The notes below the pieces were generated by a model. It was not told the origin of the DNA. It worked only from the letters and a program-made list of their open reading frames with translations, and did no database searches. 64,000 nucleotides of DNA from Eublepharis macularius (taxonomy: Eukaryota > Chordata > Lepidosauria > Squamata > Eublepharidae): NCBI RefSeq assembly GCF_028583425.1, contig NC_072796.1, positions 142,981,464 through 143,045,463 on the forward strand, read 5' to 3'. A program made the translations under genes and the position numbers. Shown piece by piece: positions 10,934-34,246 of this stretch (the stretch's first letter is position 1; the number at the start of each line of letters is the position of its first letter).

Positions 10934-11341
10934 TTGGAGAAAACTGACAGGAAGAAAATGGATTCATTTGAAATGTGGTGCTGGAGGAATGTTTCGTGGA
11001 TACCACGGATGGCCAAAAAGAGAAAGAAGTGGGTCCTAGATCAAATCCAGCCTGAATTCTCCCTAGAAGCTAAAATGACAAAACTGAGGCTATCATACTT
11101 TGGTCACATCACGAGAAGACAAGACTTTCTGGAAAGGTCAATTAATGCTAGGAAAAGTGGAAGGTGGTAGGAAAAAAAGAAAACCTAAAATGAGATAGCT
11201 TGACTCAATCAAAGAAGCCACGTCCTCCCGTTTGCAGGATCTGAGCAAGTCTGTTAATGATAGGACGTTCTGGAGGTCTTTCATTCACAGGGTTGCCATA
11301 AGTCAGAGGCAACTTGACAGCACACAACACACACAGACACA
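10934..11341 (+). mobile_element. BovB (RTE) LINE, 3' terminal fragment
   Basis: The + strand encodes the last part of the BovB ORF2: DSFEMWCWRN, KWVLDQIQPEFSLEAKMTK, LSYFGHITRRQD. It is followed by the usual 3' end (gggttgccataagtcagagg, then acttgacagcaca) and a CA-rich tail. The element is 5'-truncated, as most BovB copies are. The same 3' end recurs at 61575-61812. Confidence 0.9.
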
Positions 11342-11955
11342 AGGGTTAGTGTGCCAAACCAGGACAGGCATAATCTTTGCTTAAATGCCCGTTTTGCCAT
11401 GAAACCTTCTTGGGTAACTTTGTGCCAGTCCCCATCTCTGTAGAATTGCTAGAAGGATAAATTGGGCAGCCAGGCCAGGGTAGGAGGGGGGTGGGGTGGG
11501 GAGAGAAGCTACATACATCACCTTGAGCTTCTTTAGAAGAGGGGTGGAATAAAAACCTAAGGAAGATCCAAGCAAAACTTGCTAAGGACCCTGTCTTTTC
11601 CCCAGGATGAACACAGGGCACAGATGCCGAAGACAGACAGGAGAGACCCATCTTGGCAATTCCTTTATACATGAATAACATGGACTGAATGTTAAATTGT
11701 TTGTAGAGTGACAAATGGGAGACTTCTGGGGGTGGGGGATGAGGCATTGTCCCATTTCCTTGACATTCCTCACCCCATTACACACTCTCGACTGCAAGGC
11801 ACCCTTGGGCTGCCCGTGCTCACAAACAGACTCAGGGGAAAGAGGTGAAGTATTTCTGCAGTGTTACAGCTGCCCACCATAAGAAGAGTCTGTGATGCTA
11901 GGGGCTATCCAACCCCAGGACTAACCTCCAGATGCTAGTTTATGTGGCGGACTAA
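11342..11955. other. Intergenic; no gene recognised
   Basis: Short open frames on the - strand show no recognisable domain and no splice context. Confidence 0.4.
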
Positions 11956-12180
11956 AAGTACGGTTAAAGTTTGCGAGTTGTATCTTAACACTCATGGAAC
12001 GGTAATTCTTCATTACAAAGATTTATTCTTAAGATTGCCTTTACTCTGTCTCCTTGAGCTTTGGGGCCATTAAATTTGATTCATTTCATTGGTAAGAACA
12101 TTTAGAAATGATCTTCTTTCTGACTCTGGAGGCCCCCTTTGGAGAGAAAGACTGGCATTTGAGATGTCAAAGCCATACTA
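11956..12180. repeat. Unclassified repeat, paired with 18190-18420
   Basis: Shared blocks in the same order include tttattctta, gagctttggg, aattcattt-type, catttagaaatg, gatctt, gactctggag and ccctttgga. The similarity is moderate and gapped, which suggests an old interspersed repeat in + orientation at both sites. The family is not recognised. Confidence 0.5.
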
Positions 12181-12524
12181 GAAACCTCGATCGTAGGAGA
12201 ACCTCCGATAATCACTTCTACCAACACAGCCACCCTCTATTGGTGCATCTCCAGACAAGTTTCATCTCCCAGTAGGCTGTGGTGACATACCAGGGGTTTC
12301 TTCTCAGAAAGCGTTCTGGTACATAAACTCACTGTTAGTATTTCTTGCCACGCAGCTTACATCAGGGCTCAGGCATTTGGGTGGTGCTAGGCAAAGCCCC
12401 CTGGCCAGTAGATTACAGAATATGCCCTCCCTACTGGCAGTACCTCCATCAAATAAACAGTCCCCACGATGATGCTCTGGTGATGGGAGAAGGTTGGTTG
12501 GCTGGCTGCTGTTGCCGTTATCAA

Positions 12525-12528
<4 letters not shown>

Positions 12529-12617
<89 letters not shown>
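12529..12617. repeat. Long (TA)n microsatellite
   Basis: About 44 uninterrupted TA units. Open frames reading IYIYIY across it are artefacts. Confidence 0.95.
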
Positions 12618-12621
<4 letters not shown>

Positions 12622-12984
12622 TTTTAACTGCATAAATCTGAATTGTTTTATGAGTTTAATGGGTATTAATTATTTAATGTGTTTTAATTGTATATGGTTG
12701 TAATCTGACCTGAGCCTGCTGGTGCAGGGAGGGTGGAGTATAAATCGAATAAAATGAATAAATAAATCAAATACAATAAATAAATAAATAAACTCCCTGT
12801 AAGTGAAAAACTTGTACAGCGTGCAAAGGGCTGTGCAACAGCCATTCTCCCTGATATGCATGTTTGTTTGTTTGCAGGGAGTTTTGAAATATACGCGTAT
12901 TAAGTACATTAACCTTCCCACAGCCGGAAGTGGATCATCCGGTTCTGCTCACTCAGAGTTGTACCACTTCCTTCTGCTGGATGT

Positions 12985-14096
12985 TAAGTTAAGGTCCCCC
13001 ATGACATTCTGATGGGCAAACTGGAAGAATGTGGACTGGACTATAGGACAGTTCGGTGGATAGGGAACTGGTTAGAGGACCGCACCCAAAGAGTGGTGGT
13101 CAATGGCGTTTCATCAGATTGGAGGGAGGTGTCCAGTGGGGTGCTGCATGGCTCGGTTTTGGGCCCGGTACTTTTCAATATTTTTATCAATGATCTGGAT
13201 GAAGGAGTGGAAGGGCTGCTCATTTTATTTGCTGATGATACCAAATTGGGAGGAGTAGCAAACACCCAAGAAGACAGAATTAAAATTCAACAAGACCTGA
13301 ATACTCTGGAGAAGTGGGCAGCTGTGAATAGGATGCAATTCAACAAAGACAAGTGCACAGTATTACATCTGGGCCACAAGAATGGGAAACACAAATACTG
13401 GATGGGGGATACACTTCTGGGCAGTAGTATATGTGAAAGGGATCTTGGGGTAAGAGTGGACTGTAAACTAAATATGAGCAGTCAGTGTGATGCGGTGGCA
13501 AAAAAGGCTAATTCTATCATGGGTAGTATCAAAGGGGCCAAAGCGTCAAAATCGCAGGAGGTCACTCATAGGCCCTCTCTATACTGCCTTGGTCAGGCCA
13601 CACCTGGAGTATTGTGTGCAGTTCTGGAGGCCTCACTTCAAAAAGGATGTGGACAAAATTGAGAGAGAGCAGAGGACAGCAACGAGGATGTTCAGGGGTC
13701 TGGAGACTGAGCCCTACGAGGAAAGGCTGAGGGCCTTGGGAATGTTTAGTTTGGAGAAGAGGAGGTTGAGGGGGGACGTGATTGCTCTCTTTAAATATTT
13801 GAAAGGCTGTCATTTGGAGGAGGGCAAGGAGCTGTTCCAGTTGGCAGCAGAGGGTAGGACCCGAAGCAATGGGCTTAAATTACATGCACAAAGGTACCGG
13901 CTGGTTATTAGGAAAAACGTTTTCACGGTCAGAGTAATTCAAAAGTGGAATCAGCTGCCTAGGGAGGTGGTGAGCTCCCCTTCACTGGCAGTTTTCAAGA
14001 AGAGGCTGGATGAATACTTGTCAGAGATGCTTTAGGCTGATCCTGCACTGGGCTAGATGGTCTGTATGGCCCCTTCCAACTCTATGATTCTATGTG
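12985..14096 (+). mobile_element. CR1 LINE, 3' half of the reverse transcriptase ORF and 3' end
   Basis: The frame reads VPHDILMGKLEECGLDYRTV, then LGPVLFNIFINDL and the catalytic block FADDTKLGG, then the CR1 C-terminal domain (LYTALVRPHLEYCVQFWRP, KWNQLPREVV, FKKRLDEYL). The frame shifts once near 13530, so the protein is broken there. After the stop comes the typical CR1 3' end (gggctagatggtctgtatgg) and a short tattctatg-type tail. It is 5'-truncated, and younger than the - strand CR1 copy at 19.2-21.1 kb judging by the intact frames. Confidence 0.95.
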
Positions 14097-14386
14097 TTGA
14101 CCGGGCCATACAATACTTGGCTTTCAGTGAGAAATTCAAGTCAAACTGGACGAGCCTTTTAGCAGAGATTGCAAAGGTGAACAGTTCTTTGAGAGCCCCG
14201 GAGCGTCTGACAAGGGGGAGAGTTAAGCGGCTGCACAAGGAGGAAGTAAATGTAGCCTGATATTTACATTCTATTCATACTGTTTATTCTAAGCTAAGGG
14301 TAGAACAGAGGACAAAGCTGAAAAACGAGGAGGTGAACCTTCAGCAATTCCCACCTTGAGCTCTCAGTTCCGCTGCTGCTAGATGT

Positions 14387-14640
14387 AGAGCCAGTTCGGC
14401 GTAGTGGTTAAGAGCGTGGGACTCTAATCTGGAGAACTGGGTTTGATTCCCCACTCCTCCACTTGAAGCCAGCTGGGTGACTTTGGGTCAGTCACAGCTC
14501 TCGGAGCTCTCTCAGCCCCACCCACCTCACAGGGTGATTGTTGTTGTGGGGATAATAATGACATTCTTTGTAAACTGCTCTGAGTGGGTGTTAAGTCAGC
14601 CTGAAGGGTGGTACATAAATCAAATGTTGTTGTTGTTGTT
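14387..14640 (+). repeat. tRNA-derived SINE with (GTT)n tail
   Basis: The tRNA-like head has an A box (gcgtagtggttaagagcg) and a B box (ggtttgattcc). The body includes cacctcacagggtgattgtt, and the end is gggtggtacataaatc plus GTT repeats. The same family occurs at 15351-15569, 33186-33439 and 59931-60197. Confidence 0.9.
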
Positions 14641-14708
14641 ATATCGAAGCTAGGGTTAACTTAAAGGCTGAGTTGTAGGCCTCAGAAAGTGTTTGAAATA
14701 CTACTAGT

Positions 14709-14983
14709 AAGGAGTGTTTCTGAGGAGAGAGGGCTTCTCCCTGCGGCTTCAGGCCCTCCCGTCTCTCAGGGAAATTATACATATAATATCCATTTCAAAT
14801 AGTCCCAACAATAATCAAATTACAAACTAACAGCCAATTAATATAAACACAATCCTCCCTTCCAATAATAAGTATAAGAAATTCTCATACCTATCACATT
14901 AACACAGAGTTCATAGAAAGGAGTGTTTCTGAGGAGAGAGGGCTTCCCCCAGCCGCTTCAGGCCCTCCCGTCTCTCAGGGAAA
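14709..14983. repeat. Spaced direct repeat of about 63 bases
   Basis: The unit aaggagtgtttctgaggaga, continuing to cccgtctctcaggg, occurs at 14709-14772 and again at about 14920-14983. The copies are nearly identical and are separated by an AT-rich spacer of about 147 bases. The origin is unknown. Confidence 0.8.
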
Positions 14984-15350
14984 ATGGCGCCTTTTTTCCC
15001 TTATAAGGAAGACCCCAGCCGTCTCTCCCCCTCTAGTGGGCAAGGGTTACACAAGCTCAGCTTGGACCCCAGTGGATAATCTAGGTGGAGAGCAAGTACC
15101 GCAGTCGGAGACCCAAGTTATTCTTGACACCCACAACAAGCTGCATACAATTAAGGCCAGCAATTGTTCTCTTCAGCATTTTATAAAAGAAGAACAAGGC
15201 CTGGAAAATCACTCCTCGCCTCACCCTCCAGCTTGGGGTTAATAGAGAGCTGCAACCTGCCCCCCCCCCGGGGTAGCAGTGCTAATTACTTGTAGTTTTA
15301 GCTCTGTGGGGCAAATAACAGCTCCCTGAAGTCAGTTCAGACCTGTAAAA

Positions 15351-15569
15351 TAACAACAACATTCAGTTTATATACTGCCCTTCAGGACAACTTCATGCCT
15401 ACTCAGAGCCATTTACAAAGTGTATTATTATTATTATCCTCATGACAATCACCGTGTGAGGTGGGTGGGGCTGAGAGAGCACTGAGAGAGCTGTGACTGA
15501 CCCAAGGTCACCCAGCTGGCTTCAAGCGGAGGAGTGGGGAATCAAACCCGGCTCTCCTGATGAGAGTCC
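15351..15569 (-). repeat. tRNA-derived SINE
   Basis: Reverse orientation of the 14387 family: it starts with aacaacaac, then tatactgcccttcaggac, and reaches the B box complement (ggaatcaaaccc). Confidence 0.9.
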
Positions 15570-15582
15570 TGCCAATATTTCG

Positions 15583-16275
15583 GTTGCTGGAAAGAGTGCT
15601 GTGCTTGCACAAGCATCGCACGCACCAGTGGGATAATGCCCCATGTAGGGTTGTGGATCTTTGCCATGAATCCATACTGTGCTTGCTCCTGAAGGGCTGC
15701 AACCTCCTCCCAACTGGTATACCCTAAAGCCAGAAGTTCCCGGTCTTGTGTGCAAAAGCCTGCCAGGATACTGGAGGTGTCTATGCAACGTGCAAGGCCT
15801 ATTGTCTGCTATAATCCAAGAATCCTTTAATCCAGACAGTGTTTGTCAAACAAGATTTATCCTTTGCCTTTGAGGGACATGACTGGTTGTCCTGGCAGAG
15901 CTATTGAAACAAGAAGTTGAAGAACAGACACATTTTCTGGGAAGCTACTAAACCTCTAAGAGGTTGCTAAAGGGTAAGGGAAAACTTCTCTCTCGCCTTT
16001 TGAACTACGGTGTAAACAAAAGGAGCTTGGATCAATATGAGTGTGTACATTTCTTGGAAAAACTGTGTGCAAGCAAATCAAGTGTATTTGACAGTCTTTT
16101 GAGTTGACTGTTGCCTTCCTGCAAGTTTACAGATGTCATTGTCACGTGTAACCTGAATGCCGTCTTATGTATTCTGAACTGATGCCGGAGACTCAGAAAG
16201 GGGTGCGCCGTCTCCTCCACAGCGGCACCCTCTGAATAAAGCCAGCCCAGCCATATCTGTACTTTGGGAAGCCCC
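15583..16275 (+). repeat. Interspersed repeat, longer copy of 3300-3710; possibly a solo LTR
   Basis: This is the fuller of two related copies. Shared blocks include tgctggaaagagt, aaaaggagcttggatcaata, gatgtcattgtcacgtgtaa and cctctgaataaagccagcc. If this is a long terminal repeat, the internal part is absent in both places. Age looks old from the many differences between copies. Confidence 0.5.
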
Positions 16276-16570
16276 TGCCTTCCACTGGGCACATCCCCTG
16301 ACTTGGAGACCAAAGATCAGATTTTAGTCCTAATTCTGCTCTTGCCTGTGCATTTTGGCATAAGAACCTCCTGTGAATGGAAGTCTTGCAACGTCACCTT
16401 GCCCAGCTGTGGCTCTAAGCAGTGCAGTAATTCTACTTGGACAAGGATGATTTTAAATTGCAGGGGTGTGGAAGATTCTGCGAAGTGTGTTTTTATGCCC
16501 GACCTGCTCACTTCTCCAGAGTAGGGAGGCCCAGGCTAGAGTGAGTCTTGGTCAACAGAAAAGCAAGTTG

Positions 16571-16795
16571 TTTTATTTATTTATATTCTTCATTTATACC
16601 ACATCTTTCTCCCATTGGGGACCCAAAGCAGCTTATGCTCTCCTCCCCTTGTTTTATTGCCACAACAACCCAGTGAGGTAGGTTAGGCTGGGAATGTGTG
16701 CCTGGCCCAAGGTCACCCTGTAAGCTTCCATGGCAGAGTGAGGATTCGAACCTGGGGCTCCCAGACCCTAATCTGACACTCAAACCAGCAGCAGA
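16571..16795 (-). repeat. tRNA-derived SINE (second family)
   Basis: It begins with a TTTA-rich tail and contains cccaaagcagcttatgctct, acccagtgaggtaggttagg and the reversed B box gaggattcgaacctgggg. Confidence 0.85.
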
Positions 16796-18185
16796 GGGCA
16801 CCATTTTAAAAAACAAATGAAACATGTCCTGGCAGCATCCGGTCGCATCCTAGCCAGGGAAGGAATGGAATAGATCAGTGGAACGGAGTTGCCACACAGG
16901 TACATGCAGAGAGAGGTGGACCTTCAAGAATGCCGTGAAGTGCTTTAAAGGTGGGCACCAACACCTCGCACTGGATCCAGAAGCTGATCAACAGGCAGTG
17001 AGGAGATCTCTAGGGATCCTAACACTTAGGGTGTAACTACAGTAAATAAATAAATAAAATTAATGGTTAACCACCTGAGCTTTCTCCATTGTGGCCTTCA
17101 TCTGGCCTGAAGAAGCCAGAAAGGCTCCCGTCTATCATTCAGCGCAATCCAGAATTGCTGGGAAGAGGGTCAAGGTTTAGAAAGGGAGCACGTCTGTGAA
17201 ATGCTGGGACCTTCCACTGCTTCGTTTACATACTACTGGCCTGTTTTCCTGATGGGTCAAGAGGGCCTTTCTAAAAAGGGCAGAGAACCCATATAAGTTA
17301 ACATCTGTAAAATTTCAGACAGCTTCCAGTGTTTGTTAACACCGTTCCTCTGATTTTGTAATTCAGTTTTGTTTCATTATTTGCTAGATGTATTATATTT
17401 TATTGTAAGCCCTTCGTTCTTTAATATACTAGCCTAATTTGGGAATCCCGTTTTATTGCCTTGGTGTGTGTGTGTCAACTCCTCCGATAGTGTTGTTTTC
17501 AAAAAGCCCCGGTGAGAAAGGCAGACTATAAAAGAAGCAAATAAAGAATTCCAGAGTTTGTTGAGGACAGCTGCTCTCCATCAATTTTGGGAAGCAAAAT
17601 CCTGTCCAAAGCAGCTTTCTGGCTGGCATCGCATCTGTCTCCTGAGGATTCAACGCCAGCTTGGTCGCCTTTGGGTACCCGACCACAGCAGACAAACCCT
17701 GGCCCAGGTCTGAGTTGGCAGAACTTGAAAGAGCATTTAAATGATGGAGGTGGGGGTACTGGCAGCATACTGACAAAGTCCAGCTCCAAAGCTGTGGGAG
17801 AGCCGAGTTAGGGGTTTTGCAAAGCTATTAAATGGCACAGGAGGGACCTTCTCTTCCGAGCCCCATTCCTCTGGCTGCTCATTCCCAACAGCCACTTTTT
17901 TGCATTTGGGCCCTCAATAAGGACTCAGACCACTTCAGCACCTGCCACGCCCCGCATGCTTCCCTCTCCAGGCATTTCCCCAAAGAAAACCCATCTACTG
18001 TGAAAACGGAAGGTGCTGGAGCCAATCACTGCAGCAGGGGGTTGCGAGATGGGACTGCAGTCCAGATATGCAGATGCAGAATGAACTAGCAAGGCTGAGA
18101 AACCATGGGAGGGAGTTCCAGCCCCCCCCCCCCACACCAAGTCCTGCTCTCAGCGCCCCTGCCTTATATATAAATCATTGCCTGG
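16796..18185. other. Intergenic; no gene recognised
   Basis: About 16830-17010 resembles the non-coding end of an old LINE (gtggaccttcaagaatgccg, then ctggatccagaagctgatca). The rest carries no supported exon. Confidence 0.4.
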
Positions 18186-18420
18186 CCATATAACACACTG
18201 GGGTATCTTAAAACTACAGTGAACCCCAATTTATTTTTAAGACTTATTCTTGTGTAAAGAGACTGTCATGTATCTCCTGGAATCATGTTTTGAGCTTTGG
18301 GACGACGTTTTTTAATTCATTTCTTTAGTAAAATCATTTAGAAATGCCAAAGGTGATCTTTTTTCTTGACTCTGGAGACTCCCTTTGGATTGGCATTCCA
18401 GATGCCGAACCGCACCAAGG
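18186..18420. repeat. Unclassified repeat, paired with 11956-12180
   Basis: It shares an ordered series of blocks with 11956-12180 (tttaagacttattctt, gagctttggg, catttagaaatg, gactctggag, ccctttgga). See that entry. Confidence 0.5.
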
Positions 18421-19194
18421 TTCTGGGACAGGGAAGAACCTCCCGCGAGTGTTCCAGCCTCTCTCCAGTCTAACATCTCTGGATTCTTTGGCTTCATCAA
18501 TATAATCACTTCTAAGTTTCCTTTCCAAGTCGGCAAAGGTGACACCGCAGGGACCTCCAGTCAAAAAGGAGGCTGGTGCTGGAAGACCTGGATTCTCAGG
18601 TGTTCGCGTCCCTCTGCCCCCTCATTCCTTGCTTCCTTATTCCAGGCCTGGCCAAAACACTGAATATTCACAAGCTACACTATCATCTGTGCAGATTTAT
18701 TCTGAAGGCAAAATTTGGATATTCTTGGCACAAAAGTGAGACATGTACACAAAATAGTTCCTGCTACTATACAACAGCTGGTGACTGAGGACATGGAGAA
18801 GGGACCCACCCCCATGCGCACCACCAAGGTTAGAGGACATGTCTGTGATCACTTGTGGGTGGCCTTTGCCAGGAAAGACTTACCTGTAACTCTAGTGGAC
18901 CACCTACCTGAACAGGAAGCCACTCCACACTGCACAGTGCTTTGCTGCCCTCTGCTGAAGGAGTTGGGCTACTGCAGCGTCTGCCCTTTGTGAGATGATC
19001 CAAATTAAAACAGGGAGCCCCCAACCATCACTTTAGGGCGTGTGGTCTCAGGAGCCATTGTTTAAAATGTGGCAAACTGGGATGACCAAAGATGTGGTGA
19101 ATGAGGCTTCTCTGCAGCCCTTGCTCTGCCCAAGCAAGCACGTTTTGGTACAGCTTTGGTATCTCAGGGAAGAGCTTAGAAACAGAACTGGAAG
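18421..19194. other. Intergenic; no gene recognised
   Basis: No coding exon, RNA gene or repeat that I can name. Confidence 0.4.
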
Positions 19195-21118
19195 GGGCCC
19201 CAAGGCTCATCTAGTCCAACCACCTGCACAATGCAGGAAATTCACAGCTACCTCCCTCTCTCATCTCCCTCAGTGAGCCCTGCTCTATGCCTTGAGGAAA
19301 GCTAAAAACCTCCAGGATCCCTGGTCAAGCTGGTCTGGAGAGAAATTCTTTCCTGACCCAAAAGTGGTGGTTGGCATTACCTTGGGCATAAAGAAAGGGC
19401 CACGAGAGCCGAGCACTGGCTCATCCCTTCATGCCCTCCCCCTCTTCCAATCTGTGTATATTCATACTGAGTCATAGAATCATCACTGCTGACAGGTGGC
19501 CATCTAACCTCTTTTTAAATACCTCCAAAGGAGAAGTCCACCACCTCCCAAGGAGGCCTATTCCACTGACAAACTGCGCTGTCAGGATGTTCTTTTTAAT
19601 GTTTAGCCAAAAATGTTTCATTTAATTTTAACCCGTTGATTCTGGTTTGAACCTCTGGGGCAACAGAAAACTCTACATCCTTTATGTGACAGCCTTTCTA
19701 ATACTTGAAGATGGCTATCATACCACCTCTCAGTTGTCTCCTCTCCAGGCTAAAAATACCGAGCTCCCTCAACCTTTCCTCCTAGGACTTGGTCTCCAGA
19801 CCCACCATCTTGGTTGCCCTCCTTTGGAGACGTTCCAGCTTGTCAACATCCTTCTTAAATGTGGTGCCCAAAATGTAACTAGAGCAAAGTGATACCATCA
19901 CTTCACGAGATCTGAACACTCTACTTCTGTTGATACAGCCCCAAATCGCATTTGCCTTTTTAACCACCCACATCACACCGCTGACTCATGTTCAGTCTAG
20001 GAAGACCCTTAGATGCTTTTCACATGTACTACTGCCAAGACAAGTCTCCCCCATCCTATAATTATGCATTTGATTTTTTTTCTACCTAAATGCAGTTTAC
20101 ATTTGTTGAAATTCCATTTTGTTCGTTTTAGCCCAGTTTTCCGGCCTGTCAAGATCACCTTGAACCTTGCCTCTGTCTTCTACTGTGTTTGCAGCCCCTC
20201 CCACTTTAACATCATCTGCAAAAATAATGAGCATTCTTCCTACTCCTTCAACCAAATCAAGTATGAAGAAGATGCTGAACAGCACAGGGCCCAGGAGAGA
20301 GCCCAGAGGCACTCCACTTGCCACTCCTCTCCAAGGAGCGGAGAAACCGTTCGCAAGCACTCTTTGGGTGCGATCTGCTGACCAGTTACAAATCCACCTA
20401 ACTGTAAAAGGATCCAAACCACATTTTACCAACTTGTCAACAAGAATATTATGTGGAATCTTATCAAAAAGCCTTACTGAAATCAAGACCCACAGCATCC
20501 CCCTGATTCACCCAAGGGGTAACTCTGTCAAAAAACGAGACAAGGTTAGGCTGATACGGCTTATTCTTGAGGAACCTTTACTGGCTTTTAGCAATCACAG
20601 CTATCTTTTCTAAATTCTCAACGACTGACTGATTTGTTTTAAAACCTTTCCAGGTACGGATGTCAAACGGATGGGTTGGCAGTTACTGAGATCCTCCTTT
20701 TTCCTTCTTGAAGATGGGGGCAACATTTGCCTGCCTCCAATCTTCCGGCACCTCACCCGTTTTCTAAGAATTCTCCAAGAAAACAGACAGCGGCTCTGCA
20801 ATGCCATCAGCGAGTTCCTTTAGTGCCTCAGGATGCAATTCAACTGGCCCTGAGGACTTGATTTCATCTAAAGCAGCTAGGGGTTCACATGCCACCTCTA
20901 TGCCTATCCCAGGCTGCAACTCCCTTCCTTCTTCAGGCGTCCTCTTTTTACAAAGCGGAGCAGAGTTTCCCTTGCAAGAGAACACCAGGGCAAAGTAGGA
21001 ACTGGACAGTTCTGCCCTCTCTTTATGATGCGTTAAAATTTCACTCTTCCCTCCCCCACAGTGGGCCTACTGCTTTCTGATTCTTTTTCTTGCTCCGAAT
21101 GTAACCAAAGGATCCTTT
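19195..21118 (-). mobile_element. CR1 LINE, degraded copy
   Basis: On the - strand, starting near 21118, fragments of the CR1 ORF2 appear in order: GIGIEVACEPLAALDEIKSS, then ALKELADGIAEPL, then CQPIRLTSVPGKVLKQI, then FDKIPHNILVDKLVKCGLD. The catalytic block FADDVKVGGAAN follows near 20200, and KDVDKLERLQRRATKM near 19820. The 3' end follows (ctagtccaaccacctgcaca in + orientation). The frames are interrupted many times. It is older than the 13 kb copy. Confidence 0.9.
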
Positions 21119-21722
21119 GTGTGTTCAGGTGGGGTGTTATGCTCCGGTAGCCGATGCCTATGACATTTTTGTCCAAAATGGTAAGGCCGATATGATGCGC
21201 CTGGAAACCAAGGGTTTCCGCTTATTTTGGTAGCGGCTGGAGTAACCCTTGCCAGTCCTGTGAAAAATCCACACACCTTCGGTCTGCAATTTCAGTTGCT
21301 CTCAAGTAAAACTAGTAGCATGGCTAGTTATCCCAGCTCACGGAGGTGTCTTTCCTAAGTGCAACATTTAAACATTTCCTAAGCCCAGAAGGACAGGAGC
21401 TTCCCTGTACCCTCCACACACCAGCAAGCCCACCCTTCCGCCCTGGCAACAGAGGCTGTTTTGGACAGCGCTAACCCAGCGGCATTTTTCTGGCAGGTCA
21501 CCAGAGCCCCTGTTCCTTCCCCCTTTGACAAACGAGTGGGGGGTCCAGAGGAGGTAGACAACAAGCTTTCCACAGAGCAGGAGGTTACAGGAGCAGCACT
21601 CCCGGCCAGGACTGAGTCCCCCAGCCAGGATCACCCTGAGCTTCAGCTCTTGCGTACCCTCCCACTGCCCCCCGGAATGAGCCAACGGCCAGGCAGGCCT
21701 GTTAGGGACATAGAAAATAAAT

Positions 21723-21728
21723 TTTATT
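21723..21728 (-). terminator. Poly(A) signal AATAAA of the CK2 alpha gene
   Basis: The - strand reads gagAATAAAatttatttt, about 310 bases after the CK2 alpha stop codon. This gives a 3' untranslated region of about 330 bases ending near 21.7 kb. Confidence 0.65.
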
Positions 21729-22037
21729 CTCCATTTCAGTGTCTACACTGCAGTTGCATCACTAGCCCCAAGCCTCCTGGGAAGAATGCAGCTACCATCA
21801 CGCGACACAGACACAGAGACGCCTCTGTCTGTAGCCAGAGTTCGCGCTTGCTGCTGCACGGAGAGGAGGAAGTGGCGGAGCAGCAGCTGGGCGATGCTCT
21901 TCAACATAACAGAAAAAAAATCATTCCAGAGACACCCCCCCTCCGCCCTCCCTCCTCCTGCCTTGCAGGGGCCGGCGGGAGAGGCGAGGCGGCAGCCTTG
22001 GCGGTGCTGGAAGCCAGAGGTGGCGATGGTGGCGAAT

Positions 22038-34211
<12,174 letters not shown>

Positions 34212-34246
34212 GCTGTCCCCGTGGGGTGGTCAGCACCTTGATGGCT
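34212..34246 (-). other. 5' untranslated part of the CK2 alpha ATG exon
   Basis: The - strand reads tgtatttctag|agccatcaag with the acceptor at 34247-34248. The coding exon therefore begins 35 bases upstream of the ATG, and an upstream non-coding exon is required. Confidence 0.75.

Noticed and set aside
12304-12703. Proteins with IYIYIY repeats
   Set aside because: Translation of a TA microsatellite.
13012-14035. Reverse-transcriptase frames as a host gene
   Set aside because: They are the CR1 LINE ORF2 with its typical 3' end, truncated at the 5' side.
14387-14470. A true tRNA gene at the SINE heads
   Set aside because: A and B boxes are present, but the rest cannot form a tRNA cloverleaf and the head is fused to a SINE body and tail.
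3300-16275. A provirus bounded by the two related repeats
   Set aside because: The 12 kb between them holds a host lectin gene and unrelated LINEs and SINEs, with no viral genes.
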